From positions 4,848,685-4,912,684 of the forward strand of contig NZ_JADDXR010000002.1 in the NCBI RefSeq assembly GCF_015330125.1: a stretch of DNA of 64,000 nucleotides, in the 5' to 3' direction. Origin of the DNA: Zobellia nedashkovskayae. Its GTDB lineage: Bacteria > Bacteroidota > Bacteroidia > Flavobacteriales > Flavobacteriaceae. Below are positions 56,058 to 64,000 of the stretch, in pieces. Position numbers and translations under genes: made by a program. Each line of letters starts with the position of its first letter. The stretch's first letter is position 1. The notes beneath the pieces are model-generated. The model saw only the letters and a list, made by a program, of their open reading frames with translations. It was not told where the DNA came from and did no database searches.

Positions 56058-56348
56058 TTATTCTGAAAGTTGCGCTATGCAATAGTCCAACTCCCTGATC
56101 AATGTATTTATTTTAAGCTTAGCTTCAGTTTTATTTGTATTACTGCCAAGCATTGAGTTTGCGAGCTTCAACGAGTTGTATTTCTCTTCCCACATAGAAA
56201 CGGAATCCAACACTTTGCCCTTGTCCTCTTTAATTTCATTAAGCTCCTCTTGCAATCTAGTGTTGGATTGGTGAAGCACCTCCAACTTATGCAAAAGCTT
56301 GCTTATTTTATTCTCTAAAGAGTCTACGACTTTGACTAATTCACTCAT
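56058..56348 (-). CDS. Small coiled-coil protein paired with ZapA
   Basis: I do not recognise a named family. The 96 residues are almost entirely one coiled coil (LENKISKLLHKLEVLHQSNTRLQEELNEI), with a short C-terminal segment KINTLIRELDYCIAQLSE. No signal or membrane segment. It lies 15 bases upstream of zapA in the same direction, and this pair is common in flavobacteria. The length and coil resemble ZapB-like division factors, but no sequence similarity is claimed. A role at the division ring with ZapA is inferred from neighbourhood. Confidence 0.75.
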   Translation of the reverse strand: MSELVKVVDSLENKISKLLHKLEVLHQSNTRLQEELNEIKEDKGKVLDSVSMWEEKYNSLKLANSMLGSNTNKTEAKLKINTLIRELDYCIAQLSE

Positions 56349-56541
56349 AAATCAAACGCAATGCATTTTACACAAAGTTAACATACCTGCCATTACTTAG
56401 CAATACTTTTTTGAATTATTCTTCAAGTAATACTTTAAGGCCTTAAATAACGTTGGTTAAAGAAGATGTGTCATTTTTCGTGCTAGATATTTTCAAGAAT
56501 TCAAACCGTTTGGCTAATTTCGTATCACTGTCCAAAAAATT

Positions 56542-58233
56542 ATGAGAAAACTTTTTGTAGGCTTTTTATTATTCATAACCGCTATTGGTATCGCCCAAGA
56601 GAAATATCCGCAGGATGCGTTTAGATCTCCGGTAGACATTCCGCTAGTTCTTGCGGGTACATTTGGCGAACTGCGTTCAAACCATTTTCACTCTGGTATT
56701 GATATTAAAACCGAGCAACGTGAAGGACTGCCCATCTACGCCATTGCAGACGGTAGCGTTACCCGTGTTAAAGTCTCTCATTGGGGCTACGGAAAAGTAC
56801 TATACATTGCACATCCAAATGGCTACACCTCTGTTTACGGGCATCTTCAGAAATTTGCACCTAAAATTCAAGAATTTGTAAAAAAGCTACAGTACAAGAA
56901 AAAATTATACGAGGTTGAAGATTTTCCTGAATATGCCGAAATAAAAGTTGAAAAAGGGGAAATTATCGCCTACGGCGGAAATACCGGAGGATCTTCTGGC
57001 CCGCACCTTCATTTTGAAATTAGAAGCAGTATCTCGGAAAAACCTACAAACCCTCTACTCTACGGTTTTGATGTTAGAGATGCTACAAATCCTACATTAC
57101 AGAAAATATACGGTTTCCCTTTATCTGATGATGCCCAAATCAATCAGAATAAAAATACTACCGCAATTAATTTTACCAGACAAAAAGATGGAACTTTTTT
57201 AGCAGACCCCGTTTATGCCACCGGAACCATAGGACTTGGTTTTATTGGTTTTGACCGTCAAGATCTTGCCGCCAACCATAATGGTCTATATTCCGTGCAA
57301 CAACTGGTGAACGGAAAAGTTTATACTGATTATGACCTAGAGTCCTTCTCTTTTGGCGAAACTAGGTATATCAACACTTTAATAGATTATTACTACTATG
57401 GCAAATATCGCCAGCGAATTCAATTGCTCTATAAGTCACCCGGGAATAGGTTAAGTATCTATAACAAACTTGAAAATGATGGTAAAATAGTGGTTCGTGA
57501 AGGACTGAGCTACAAAGTAGAATTATTGATAAAAGATTATGCGGGTAATTTAACGAAAGCCATCATACCTGTAGAGGGCAAAAAAGAACCTGTAAAAGTT
57601 GAAAAGGACGAAAAAAAGACGGAAAACTATGTGATTGCCAAAAAACCGAACAATTACGATTTAGGTGCTGCAAAAGTATATTTTCCTTCAAATACCTTTT
57701 ATGATGATTTTTACATTGATTTGAAGAAAGATGATGATACCGTTAAGATACATAATTCCCGTGTTGCCGCTCACCGCAATTTCACCATTACTTTTGATGT
57801 ATCTAAATACACCGAAGCCGAAAAGAAGCAAATGTTCATAGCACGTCTTAATAGCCGCTTACGACCATCTCATGCATCTACATATAAGCGTGGTACTACT
57901 TTTACCACGAGAACAAGGAATTTAGGTACCTACACTTTGGCAAAAGATACGATTGCCCCAAAAATTTCAACTAAGAACTTCAAGGATAAACAATGGTTGA
58001 ACAACTACCATTACCTTAGCGTACGTATTACCGATGACCTAAGCGGTATAGATACCTATTCTGCCACGATAAACGGGGAATGGATTCTTATGGAGTATGA
58101 GCCCAAGACCAACACACTTACCTATAATTTTGACGATGTTATTCTTGACAAAAAAGAATGCAAACTTGAAGTTACCGTAACCGACAATGTTGGCAATACA
58201 AACACTATGACCAGTACTTTTTACAGAAAATGA
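56542..58233 (+). CDS. Secreted M23-family metallopeptidase (LytM-like)
   Basis: A peptidoglycan hydrolase or its activator of 563 residues. A signal peptide ends at GIAQE near residue 19. The peptidase domain occupies residues about 30-180 at the front: HFHSGIDI supplies H50 and D54, and GPHLHFEIR supplies H155 and H157, so all zinc and catalytic residues are present. The long C-terminal part is beta-rich (YPL-type strands such as FTITFDVSKYT and YHYLSVRITDDLSGIDTYSATINGEW) and resembles Ig-like domains. It is followed by a TonB-dependent receptor with a mini-ORF overlap. A -7-like TAATTTCG at 56517-56524 lies 18 bases before the start. Confidence 0.9.
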   Translation: MRKLFVGFLLFITAIGIAQEKYPQDAFRSPVDIPLVLAGTFGELRSNHFHSGIDIKTEQREGLPIYAIADGSVTRVKVSHWGYGKVLYIAHPNGYTSVYGHLQKFAPKIQEFVKKLQYKKKLYEVEDFPEYAEIKVEKGEIIAYGGNTGGSSGPHLHFEIRSSISEKPTNPLLYGFDVRDATNPTLQKIYGFPLSDDAQINQNKNTTAINFTRQKDGTFLADPVYATGTIGLGFIGFDRQDLAANHNGLYSVQQLVNGKVYTDYDLESFSFGETRYINTLIDYYYYGKYRQRIQLLYKSPGNRLSIYNKLENDGKIVVREGLSYKVELLIKDYAGNLTKAIIPVEGKKEPVKVEKDEKKTENYVIAKKPNNYDLGAAKVYFPSNTFYDDFYIDLKKDDDTVKIHNSRVAAHRNFTITFDVSKYTEAEKKQMFIARLNSRLRPSHASTYKRGTTFTTRTRNLGTYTLAKDTIAPKISTKNFKDKQWLNNYHYLSVRITDDLSGIDTYSATINGEWILMEYEPKTNTLTYNFDDVILDKKECKLEVTVTDNVGNTNTMTSTFYRK

Positions 58234-58240
58234 CACCTCT

Positions 58241-60709
58241 TTGAAGTGCACTAGACTTATTCTGCTTTTTGTACTATTCGGTTTTACGCTTCACGTAAGT
58301 GCACAGACCGCTACCCTTACCGGCATTGTTCTGAACAACGAAAATAAACCTTTACAAGAGGTAAATATTACCATTGGGTCAATTGGCACATTTTCAGACG
58401 AAAACGGATTTTACTCACTTCAAGTAACCGCCGACGAAGTCATTACCGTAACTTTTTCTCATTTAGGTCTTAAGAATGTGGTTTTAGAAAATCTAATTCT
58501 CAACACCAACGAAGTTTTTGAATTCAATCCCGTTCTTAGTACGGATACCATACAAATTGCTGGAGTAACCATTACGCCTACAGGTAATAAAACCGTTGCC
58601 GGAATCATCACTGTTAGTCCAGAAATCGTACGTACTATTCCAGGTGCAAATGCGGGTGTGGAAAATATTCTAAAACTATTACCCGGTGTTTCTTCAAGCA
58701 ATGAATTAAGTACCCAATACAACGTAAGAGGCGGCAATTACGATGAAAACCTTGTTTATGTAAATGAAATTGAAGTATATCGTCCTTTTCTAGTTCGCTC
58801 TGCCCAACAAGAAGGAATGAGCTTTGTGAATAGTGATATGGTTCAAAATGTCCGGTTCTCTTCGGGAGGGTTTCAAGCCAAATATGGAGACAAGCTTTCC
58901 TCTGTACTGGATATCACCTATAAAAAACCTTCGGAAACGGGCGTACAAATAGACCTTAGCTTTTTAGGAGCAAGCGCCACGGTAGAAACAGTTTCAAAAA
59001 ATAAAAAGTTAAGTACCATAAGTGGGGTGCGTTATAGGAATAATGGTTTACTCGTTAATAGCCAACAGACCAACACCAACTTCAACCCTACTTTTGCAGA
59101 TGCCCAGACTTTTACGACCTATCGCTTTTCGAACAAATTCCATCTAGATTTTTTAGGTAACATTTCTATCAACGATTACCAAAACGAACCTCTAAAAAGG
59201 CAAACTAATTTTGGAACCATTTCAGAACCAAAATCTCTTGTGGTCTTTTATCAAGGTGAAGAAAACAACAGATACAATACAGTTCTAGGAGCCTTAAAGG
59301 GCAACTATTTTTTAAATGAGAATACAAGCTTAAAACTTATAGCCTCACTTTACCACACTACAGAAGAAGAATACTCAGATGTTATTGCCCAGTATGCTTT
59401 GGGTAGTGTTGATAATGATTTATCCAGTGATTCTTTTGGCAGTGCAACCAACCTACGTGGAATCGGGATGCAATTTAACCGAGCTAGAAATGAACTGGAT
59501 GCTTTAATTTTCAATATATCACATAAAGGAAATCATACTTCTGGAAACAAAGTGGTAGAATGGGGTTTAAAATATACCCATGAAGATATTCGTGATCAAT
59601 TACGAGAATCAGAATTTATAGACTCTGTCGGTTTTTTTGTTCGCCCACCTTTACCTGAATTCAGTAATAATCAACCCGAAGAGCCTTTTGAGTCCCCCCT
59701 TGTTGCCTATGACGGTATAAATGCAATAAATTTTGTAAAAACCGACCGGTTTTCTGGATTTGTTCAATTTAGTAACCGATTAAATATAGCATCGCATGAC
59801 CTTTACTATAATCTTGGAATTCGCGCGCAACATTGGTCCGTAACGGGCAAGGGCATTAAAACCTCATCACAGACAGTAGTTAGTCCGCGTGGGCAGGTAT
59901 CCTTAAAACCAAACTGGAAGAGAGACATGCTTTTCAGACTTTCTGGCGGTCTTTATCACCAACCTCCTTTTTATCGTGAGTTGAGAGATCAAACGGGTAC
60001 TATAAATCCAGATGTAAAAGCACAAGAATCTATTCACCTGGTTTTGGGAAATGAGTATTCTTTTAACCTATGGGAACGTCCGTTTACACTAATGAGCGAA
60101 GTGTACTACAAGAAACTTAATAACGTTAACACCTATACACTAGAAGACGTACGCATACGATACGTGGCCAACAATGACGCTAAAGCCTATGTATATGGAG
60201 CCGATTTACGATTGAACGGAGCCTTCGTTCCCGGAACCGAATCTTGGGTAAGTATTGGATTTTTAAAGACTGAAGAAAATAGCAATAACCGTGGATATAT
60301 TGCCAGACCTTCTGATCAACGTTTAAAATTTGGCATTTTATTCCAAGATTATATTCCTGAATTCCCAAATTTTAAGATGTATCTTAACTTGGTTTACAAC
60401 ACAGGTGTGCCTGGAGGGTCACCAAATTATGCAGATCCTTACATATATAACACAAGATTACGTGATTATAAGCGTGCGGATTTAGGAATTTCCCATATTT
60501 TTGTTGGAGGAAACAGAACCTATCAAAAAAACCATTGGTTGCACAGATTTAAAGAACTGAGCGCAGGATTGGAGATATTTAATTTGTTCAATAATCAAAA
60601 TTCAATTACAAATACATGGGTGAGGGATGTTGATAGTAAACAACAATTTGCTGTTCCTAATTTCATGACAAGTCGTGTGCTAAACGTAAGGGTACGCATG
60701 CGCTTTTAG
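58241..60709 (+). CDS. TonB-dependent receptor with carboxypeptidase-like regulatory domain
   Basis: An outer-membrane receptor of 822 residues, starting at TTG 58241; no in-frame ATG follows the previous in-frame stop (TGA at 58208) before the signal peptide. The signal ends HVSAQ. A CarboxypepD-like beta domain (TLTGIVLNNENKPLQEVNITIGSIGTFSD) precedes the plug (GANAGVENILKLLPGVSSSNELSTQYNVRGGNYDENLVYVN) and the 22-strand barrel ending VLNVRVRMRF. No SusD gene accompanies it, so it is a general TonB receptor of unknown ligand. The frame is coupled to the M23 gene by a four-codon mini-ORF. A missing base could instead join the ATG at 58230 to this frame. Confidence 0.88.
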   Translation: MKCTRLILLFVLFGFTLHVSAQTATLTGIVLNNENKPLQEVNITIGSIGTFSDENGFYSLQVTADEVITVTFSHLGLKNVVLENLILNTNEVFEFNPVLSTDTIQIAGVTITPTGNKTVAGIITVSPEIVRTIPGANAGVENILKLLPGVSSSNELSTQYNVRGGNYDENLVYVNEIEVYRPFLVRSAQQEGMSFVNSDMVQNVRFSSGGFQAKYGDKLSSVLDITYKKPSETGVQIDLSFLGASATVETVSKNKKLSTISGVRYRNNGLLVNSQQTNTNFNPTFADAQTFTTYRFSNKFHLDFLGNISINDYQNEPLKRQTNFGTISEPKSLVVFYQGEENNRYNTVLGALKGNYFLNENTSLKLIASLYHTTEEEYSDVIAQYALGSVDNDLSSDSFGSATNLRGIGMQFNRARNELDALIFNISHKGNHTSGNKVVEWGLKYTHEDIRDQLRESEFIDSVGFFVRPPLPEFSNNQPEEPFESPLVAYDGINAINFVKTDRFSGFVQFSNRLNIASHDLYYNLGIRAQHWSVTGKGIKTSSQTVVSPRGQVSLKPNWKRDMLFRLSGGLYHQPPFYRELRDQTGTINPDVKAQESIHLVLGNEYSFNLWERPFTLMSEVYYKKLNNVNTYTLEDVRIRYVANNDAKAYVYGADLRLNGAFVPGTESWVSIGFLKTEENSNNRGYIARPSDQRLKFGILFQDYIPEFPNFKMYLNLVYNTGVPGGSPNYADPYIYNTRLRDYKRADLGISHIFVGGNRTYQKNHWLHRFKELSAGLEIFNLFNNQNSITNTWVRDVDSKQQFAVPNFMTSRVLNVRVRMRF

Positions 60710-60720
60710 AAGACATACCA

Positions 60721-61374
60721 ATGAAGAAGATTTTTATTGCCGCACTCCTTTTGACCACCGTTTTGGTAAACGCCCAAAAGAACATTTACGAAAGTGATAA
60801 GTTTGATGCCCTAAGCGATACACACGAAGTATTGGCTATTATTCCTTTTTTAGCTAATCTTGAACTTAAAGATGATATTTCTCACGCAGAGCTTAATACC
60901 CTTGAGCAAAAAGAAGGTTATGCGGTGCAGAATGCACTAGAAACTTATTTTTCTCAAAGAAAGAAGAAAAAGAAGTTCTCTGTTGAGTTTCAAGATGTAA
61001 AGAACACCAACGCCATCCTAACTCAAAACAAAATTGATTATAATAATATTGATGTTTATACCACTAAGCAACTTAGTGAAATTTTAGGGGTAGACGGGAT
61101 TATTAGTGGAAATATGGATTTGAACGTTCTTCTTTCAAAAGGTATTCCTACGGAATTTAGTTTTATGGATTATTTTTCAGGAGATGCCAATTATGGCCGT
61201 ATAGGCGTAAAAATTAGTGACGGCACTTCCGGGAAGCTACTCTGGAAATACGAAAAGAAAATCAATAAAAAATCAGGAAAGAATACAACGGACCTAATTG
61301 ACCGCATGATGAAATTAGCGGCACGTAAGTTTCCTTATGACAGGGAAAAACGAAAAGACAGAAAAGAAAAATAA
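60721..61374 (+). CDS. Secreted protein of unknown function
   Basis: I do not recognise a named family with certainty. It has 217 residues with a signal peptide ending NAQKN near residue 19. The region EVLAIIPFLANLELKDD and EKEGYAVQNALETYF, followed by a lysine-rich stretch SQRKKKKKFSVEFQDVKNTNAIL, then LSEILGVDGIISGNMDLNVL and GVKISDGTSGKLLWKYEKKIN, resembles the alpha-beta domain of secreted lipoprotein-assembly proteins in which a short-lived beta-strand repeat binds a partner. That is a fold-level impression only. It is 11 bases after the TonB receptor and so likely co-expressed. It ends at a small hairpin. Confidence 0.6.
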   Translation: MKKIFIAALLLTTVLVNAQKNIYESDKFDALSDTHEVLAIIPFLANLELKDDISHAELNTLEQKEGYAVQNALETYFSQRKKKKKFSVEFQDVKNTNAILTQNKIDYNNIDVYTTKQLSEILGVDGIISGNMDLNVLLSKGIPTEFSFMDYFSGDANYGRIGVKISDGTSGKLLWKYEKKINKKSGKNTTDLIDRMMKLAARKFPYDREKRKDRKEK

Positions 61375-61380
61375 ATAATG

Positions 61381-61406
61381 AAACTCCCTTAAAATAGAGG
61401 GAGTTT
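61381..61406. terminator. Small hairpin terminator between convergent genes
   Basis: Arms AAACTCCCT (61381-61389) and AGGGAGTTT (61398-61406) with an 8-base loop. It lies between the secreted protein and the convergent cysteine desulfurase and touches the stop codon of the latter. Confidence 0.7.
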
Positions 61407-62554
61407 TATTTTTCTACAAATTCCTTAAGTGCCTGAACAGTATAATCCAACTCCTCCTTGGTGTTGTACTTTGAAAAAGAAAACCTAACCGAAGGCTTTT
61501 TAAGCTCATCTGCCGATAATATTTCTGTTAGTACATGAGAACCTAAGTCGCTTCCAGATTGGCAAGCACTTCCTTTTGAACAAGCTATTCCTTTCATGTC
61601 TAAATGAAACAATAACATAAGTGCTTTCTGTGGATCTATGGGCAAACAAACATTTACCAAAGTAAACGTACTTTTATCCAAGTCTCCGGAATGACCATTA
61701 AACTTGGCCGCAGGAATTTCTTCCTTAATCCTATCTATAAAATAAGATTTCAGTTCCGTAACATAAGCCGTTTCAGCATCCAAATTATCGTAAGCTTCTA
61801 CAAATGCAGTTTCCAACCCTACAATATTATGGAAAGATTCTGTTCCCGCCCGATGACCACGTTCTTGAGAACCACCTGATATAAAAGGCTTTAAACCTGA
61901 ATTTTTCTTAATATAAGCAAAACCTATTCCTTTAGGACCGTGAAATTTATGTGCGGCAGCAGTAAGAAAATCTACAGGAACTTCTTTTACGTCCCATGTA
62001 TAATGCCCTATGGACTGCACCGTATCCGAATGAAAAAGAGCTCCGTTTACATGACAAAGCTCACAAACTTTAGCAATATCAATTTTATTACCTATTTCAT
62101 TGTTCACATGCATTAAGCTCACCAACTTCTTAGAATCATCTTGTTGCAACAAAACTTCTAAGTTTTCTAAATCTGGATTACCCAATTCATCTAAATTCAC
62201 ATATAATATGTTGGTTCCTTTTTCACTAGCTAAATCTTCAACTGTATGAAGAACAGCATGATGTTCAATTTTAGAGGTGATAATAGTTTTTACATTAAGG
62301 TCGCGCACAGCACAACGCAAAATCATGTTATCAGCCTCAGTACCACCAGAAGTGAAAATAATTTCCGTCGGGTGGGCGTTCATATATTTAGCAATCGTTT
62401 TTCTAGCACTTTCTACACCAGTCTTTGCCGAGCGTCCATAACTATGGGTTGAAGATGGGTTGCCATAAAAATTGGCTAGTGCATCTTGCATCTTTACAAT
62501 CACATTTTCACGTACTTGTGTAGTGGCCGCATTATCTAAATAAACCTTTTCCAT
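61406..62554 (-). CDS. Cysteine desulfurase (NifS/IscS family)
   Basis: A PLP enzyme of 382 residues that removes sulfur from cysteine for Fe-S clusters or other sulfur carriers. The start at 62554 (MEKVYLDNAATTQV) is chosen over one five codons upstream because it matches the family N-terminus. The PLP-binding lysine is in AAAHKFHGPKGIG, and HVNNEIGNKID holds further cofactor contacts. The active cysteine is in CSKGSACQSGSD, and the SSTHSYGR loop is present. It lies alone; no IscU or SufE is adjacent. The NifS/IscS type is clear but the sub-type (IscS or SufS) is not. Confidence 0.92.
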   Translation of the reverse strand: MEKVYLDNAATTQVRENVIVKMQDALANFYGNPSSTHSYGRSAKTGVESARKTIAKYMNAHPTEIIFTSGGTEADNMILRCAVRDLNVKTIITSKIEHHAVLHTVEDLASEKGTNILYVNLDELGNPDLENLEVLLQQDDSKKLVSLMHVNNEIGNKIDIAKVCELCHVNGALFHSDTVQSIGHYTWDVKEVPVDFLTAAAHKFHGPKGIGFAYIKKNSGLKPFISGGSQERGHRAGTESFHNIVGLETAFVEAYDNLDAETAYVTELKSYFIDRIKEEIPAAKFNGHSGDLDKSTFTLVNVCLPIDPQKALMLLFHLDMKGIACSKGSACQSGSDLGSHVLTEILSADELKKPSVRFSFSKYNTKEELDYTVQALKEFVEK

Positions 62555-62644
62555 TACCAAAAAATTCAATTAAGAACCTCCAAAATTAGCGGAATTAAAG
62601 TTAATTCTTCCCTAATTCAGAATAAACTTCTCCTTTATTTCCTT

Positions 62645-62652
62645 TAAATTTG
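62645..62652 (+). promoter_or_regulatory. -7 promoter element of a near-leaderless gene
   Basis: TAAATTTG matches the TAnnTTTG consensus exactly, and the ATG begins only 5 bases after it. With a usual start of transcription 5 to 7 bases downstream, the mRNA would begin at or near the AUG. Confidence 0.5.
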
Positions 62653-62656
62653 ACAC

Positions 62657-63670
62657 ATGAAGAAAACGCTACTTTTAGGTATCCTAATACTTTTATTTGC
62701 CTGTGACGATGGCGACCTCCAAATTGAAAATGTAGATTTTGAATTAATTGCCCTTGAATCTTGTGGCGATGAGGAAGATCCTTTGGATACTACCTTTTTC
62801 TTTAAAACAGATGATGATGATGCATACTTATTGGAGTTAGAGAGTGGGTTATTGTTTAACCAAACTTCTACAGAGGGAGCTTTAACGAGTACATTAGGAG
62901 GCTCTTCCGATTTAATTTATCGTTTCTTTTCCGATGAAGTTTCCTCAGATTATTTTTGTTCCACTATTCCTGCGACAGAGCCTACAGTCCTAAGCGAATC
63001 TACTGCTGCGGCAGGGGATGTTGCTATAAACACAAAAGTGACTGCAGTATCCAAAGATGTTAAAACTTATTCCCATACCATTCTAATTAGCGGTCTAGTG
63101 CTAACCAATGAGCAAAACGAGAGTATTACAGATACCTCTTCTTTTACTTATGGAACTTTCAAAACCACTACACCTACGAGTCAAAATCTAGAGATTCCGT
63201 TTTCTAATTATGGCTCCATTGTAAGTACTTCCGAATGTGACAGTGAAATTGTTGCCGGTAGCATAAGATTCTTCAAAAAGATAAATGACGAATACATCTC
63301 TTTAGATGTCCCATTGTCAGTTTTAGTGAACGAAGCTACCGTAGTAGATGAACCTAGAACATCAACCTTAGAAAACGGAGAGTTTAATTACACCATATTA
63401 GACGTAGTTGTAACGGATGATATGATATGTACCTCAGCTGCACTTTCAGAAGAAATCATAAGTTCCAATTTTGTTTCTTCAGGAGGAACTATAAATGTGG
63501 TCACTGAAGCTAGTGAACCTGATGCTGCTGGATCAATTACCTATGCTCACACCATTTCTCTTGAAAACACTGTACTTGTCCTTAAAGCGCAGAATGATGA
63601 TGAGACCGATGTGACTCTTACGGCAATTGACAGCTTTATTATTGGTACGTATACTACAGTAGGCAATTAA
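62657..63670 (+). CDS. Lipoprotein of unknown function
   Basis: I do not recognise this protein. It has 337 residues with a lipobox LFAC and cysteine 16. Cysteine pairs follow (ESCGDEEDP near residue 38, YFCSTIPA near 103, STSECDSEI near 198, MICTSAA near 262), suggesting disulfides or two related domains. Two halves share a pattern: VSSDYFCSTIPATEPTV with SHTILISGLVLT, and DDMICTSAALSEEI with AHTISLENTVLVL, so an internal duplication is likely. No signal of enzyme activity was seen. It ends with a stop codon shared with the convergent gene. Confidence 0.6.
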   Translation: MKKTLLLGILILLFACDDGDLQIENVDFELIALESCGDEEDPLDTTFFFKTDDDDAYLLELESGLLFNQTSTEGALTSTLGGSSDLIYRFFSDEVSSDYFCSTIPATEPTVLSESTAAAGDVAINTKVTAVSKDVKTYSHTILISGLVLTNEQNESITDTSSFTYGTFKTTTPTSQNLEIPFSNYGSIVSTSECDSEIVAGSIRFFKKINDEYISLDVPLSVLVNEATVVDEPRTSTLENGEFNYTILDVVVTDDMICTSAALSEEIISSNFVSSGGTINVVTEASEPDAAGSITYAHTISLENTVLVLKAQNDDETDVTLTAIDSFIIGTYTTVGN

Positions 63671-64000
63671 GCATTCTGATAAATATATACTTCGGTTGCT
63701 CCAAGACCATATTTCTGGTAGTCGGCATCGTAGTATTTTACGTTTTCGTAGCGTCTAAAGAGGTAGTATAGTTCTTCTTTGAGTATACCTTCTCCTACAC
63801 CATGAATAAAAACCACTTTTTGGATACGCTTTCTCACGGCAAAATCTAATTGACGTCTTGCGGTATCTAACTGAAGGTTTAGCATCTCATGATTGCTCAT
63901 ACCTTTATTAGACTTCGTCAATTGATGTATGTGCAAATCTACTTCCATTTTAGGAGCATTGCGCTCTTTGGGTTTCATTACCTGTGTTCTCCTTTTCTTT
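63667..64000 (-). CDS. Smr-domain protein (DUF2027-type), 5' end cut by window edge
   Basis: The C-terminal part of a protein with an Smr nuclease-like domain. The visible 111 residues are open to the window end, with KKRRTQVMKPKERN at the edge, so the true start is outside. The Smr hallmarks are MEVDLHIHQL and VFIHGVGEGILKEEL; the H-G-x-G loop is intact, with the family's GLGATEVYI end. Proteins with this C-terminus (DUF2027 plus Smr) are found in Bacteroidota but their role is not settled; Smr domains cut or bind nucleic acids in MutS2. It is convergent with the lipoprotein gene, with stop codons overlapping. Confidence 0.82.
   Translation of the reverse strand, partial: KKRRTQVMKPKERNAPKMEVDLHIHQLTKSNKGMSNHEMLNLQLDTARRQLDFAVRKRIQKVVFIHGVGEGILKEELYYLFRRYENVKYYDADYQKYGLGATEVYIYQNA

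Noticed and set aside
1..64000. Prophage, insertion sequence, CRISPR array or rRNA operon
   Set aside because: No transposase, integrase, phage structural protein, regular repeat-spacer pattern or rRNA segment was seen in the gene set or in the intergenic stretches I examined.

Overview
The window is AT-rich and has the marks of a marine flavobacterium (Bacteroidota, family Flavobacteriaceae) that eats algal polysaccharides. The evidence is many lipoproteins and sulfatases of Bacteroidota type, TAnnTTTG-like -7 promoter elements, a TonB-dependent receptor, and a 6S-Flavo-like RNA beside zapA. The best match to known biology is the carrageenan utilisation region described in Zobellia. This rests on gene content and order recalled from memory, not on a database search.

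Layout. (1) 1-5104, plus strand: the end of a deoxy-sugar (probably L-rhamnose) catabolic operon with a RhaI-type isomerase (5' end cut by the window), an FGGY kinase, an FMN L-lactate dehydrogenase and an NCS1-type permease. (2) 5122-8029, minus: a lipoprotein of unknown function and a lipoprotein sulfatase. A NodU-type carbamoyltransferase (8407-10104, plus) is divergent from it, and tRNA-Pro(GGG) follows. (3) 10326-21133, minus: an esterase, a VanX-like dipeptidase, a DUF5060 putative glycosidase, a secreted TIM-barrel isomerase, a two-gene GMC oxidoreductase (flavoprotein plus gluconate-2-dehydrogenase-subunit-3-like protein), a DUF255 thioredoxin-like protein and a sialate O-acetylesterase. 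(4) 21254-25027, plus: a Tat-exported Gfo/Idh/MocA protein, then gmd and fcl for GDP-L-fucose synthesis, closed by a strong bidirectional terminator. (5) 25117-34178, minus: one likely operon with a PVC-type cytochrome c dehydrogenase, a DUF4432 epimerase-like protein, a cupin, two TIM-barrel isomerases, an alpha/beta hydrolase and a Gfo/Idh/MocA dehydrogenase. With the GMC pair it looks like oxidised (keto) sugar metabolism.

(6) 34653-53817, plus: an AraC regulator, GntP and RhaT-type transporters, and an apparently complete pathway for 3,6-anhydro-galactose: aldehyde dehydrogenase, enolase-superfamily cycloisomerase, 2-keto-3-deoxygalactonate kinase and KDPGal aldolase. After these come a GH129-like enzyme, a sulfatase, two GH127 paralogues around a sugar-porter MFS protein, and a second sulfatase. 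This is the monosaccharide and oligosaccharide half of a carrageenan system; no endo-carrageenase and no SusC/SusD pair is present. (7) 53837-64000: housekeeping genes, namely rny, a 6S-Flavo-like RNA, zapA with a coiled-coil partner, an M23 peptidase, a TonB-dependent receptor, a cysteine desulfurase, two unknown exported proteins, and an Smr-domain protein cut by the window end.

The strongest new observation is regulatory. Three transcription units of the carrageenan-type cluster (GntP, RhaT, first GH127) each carry a direct repeat of a GGTTAAAAT-like half-site with a period of exactly 21 bp. Each repeat is followed, exactly 37 bp after the start of its second copy, by a T[AT]TnTTTG -7 element. 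This is the geometry expected for activation by an AraC protein, and the only AraC gene in the window lies at the head of the cluster. A second, weaker motif (core CA[CG]TACAG) lies 149-153 nt upstream of three minus-strand genes.
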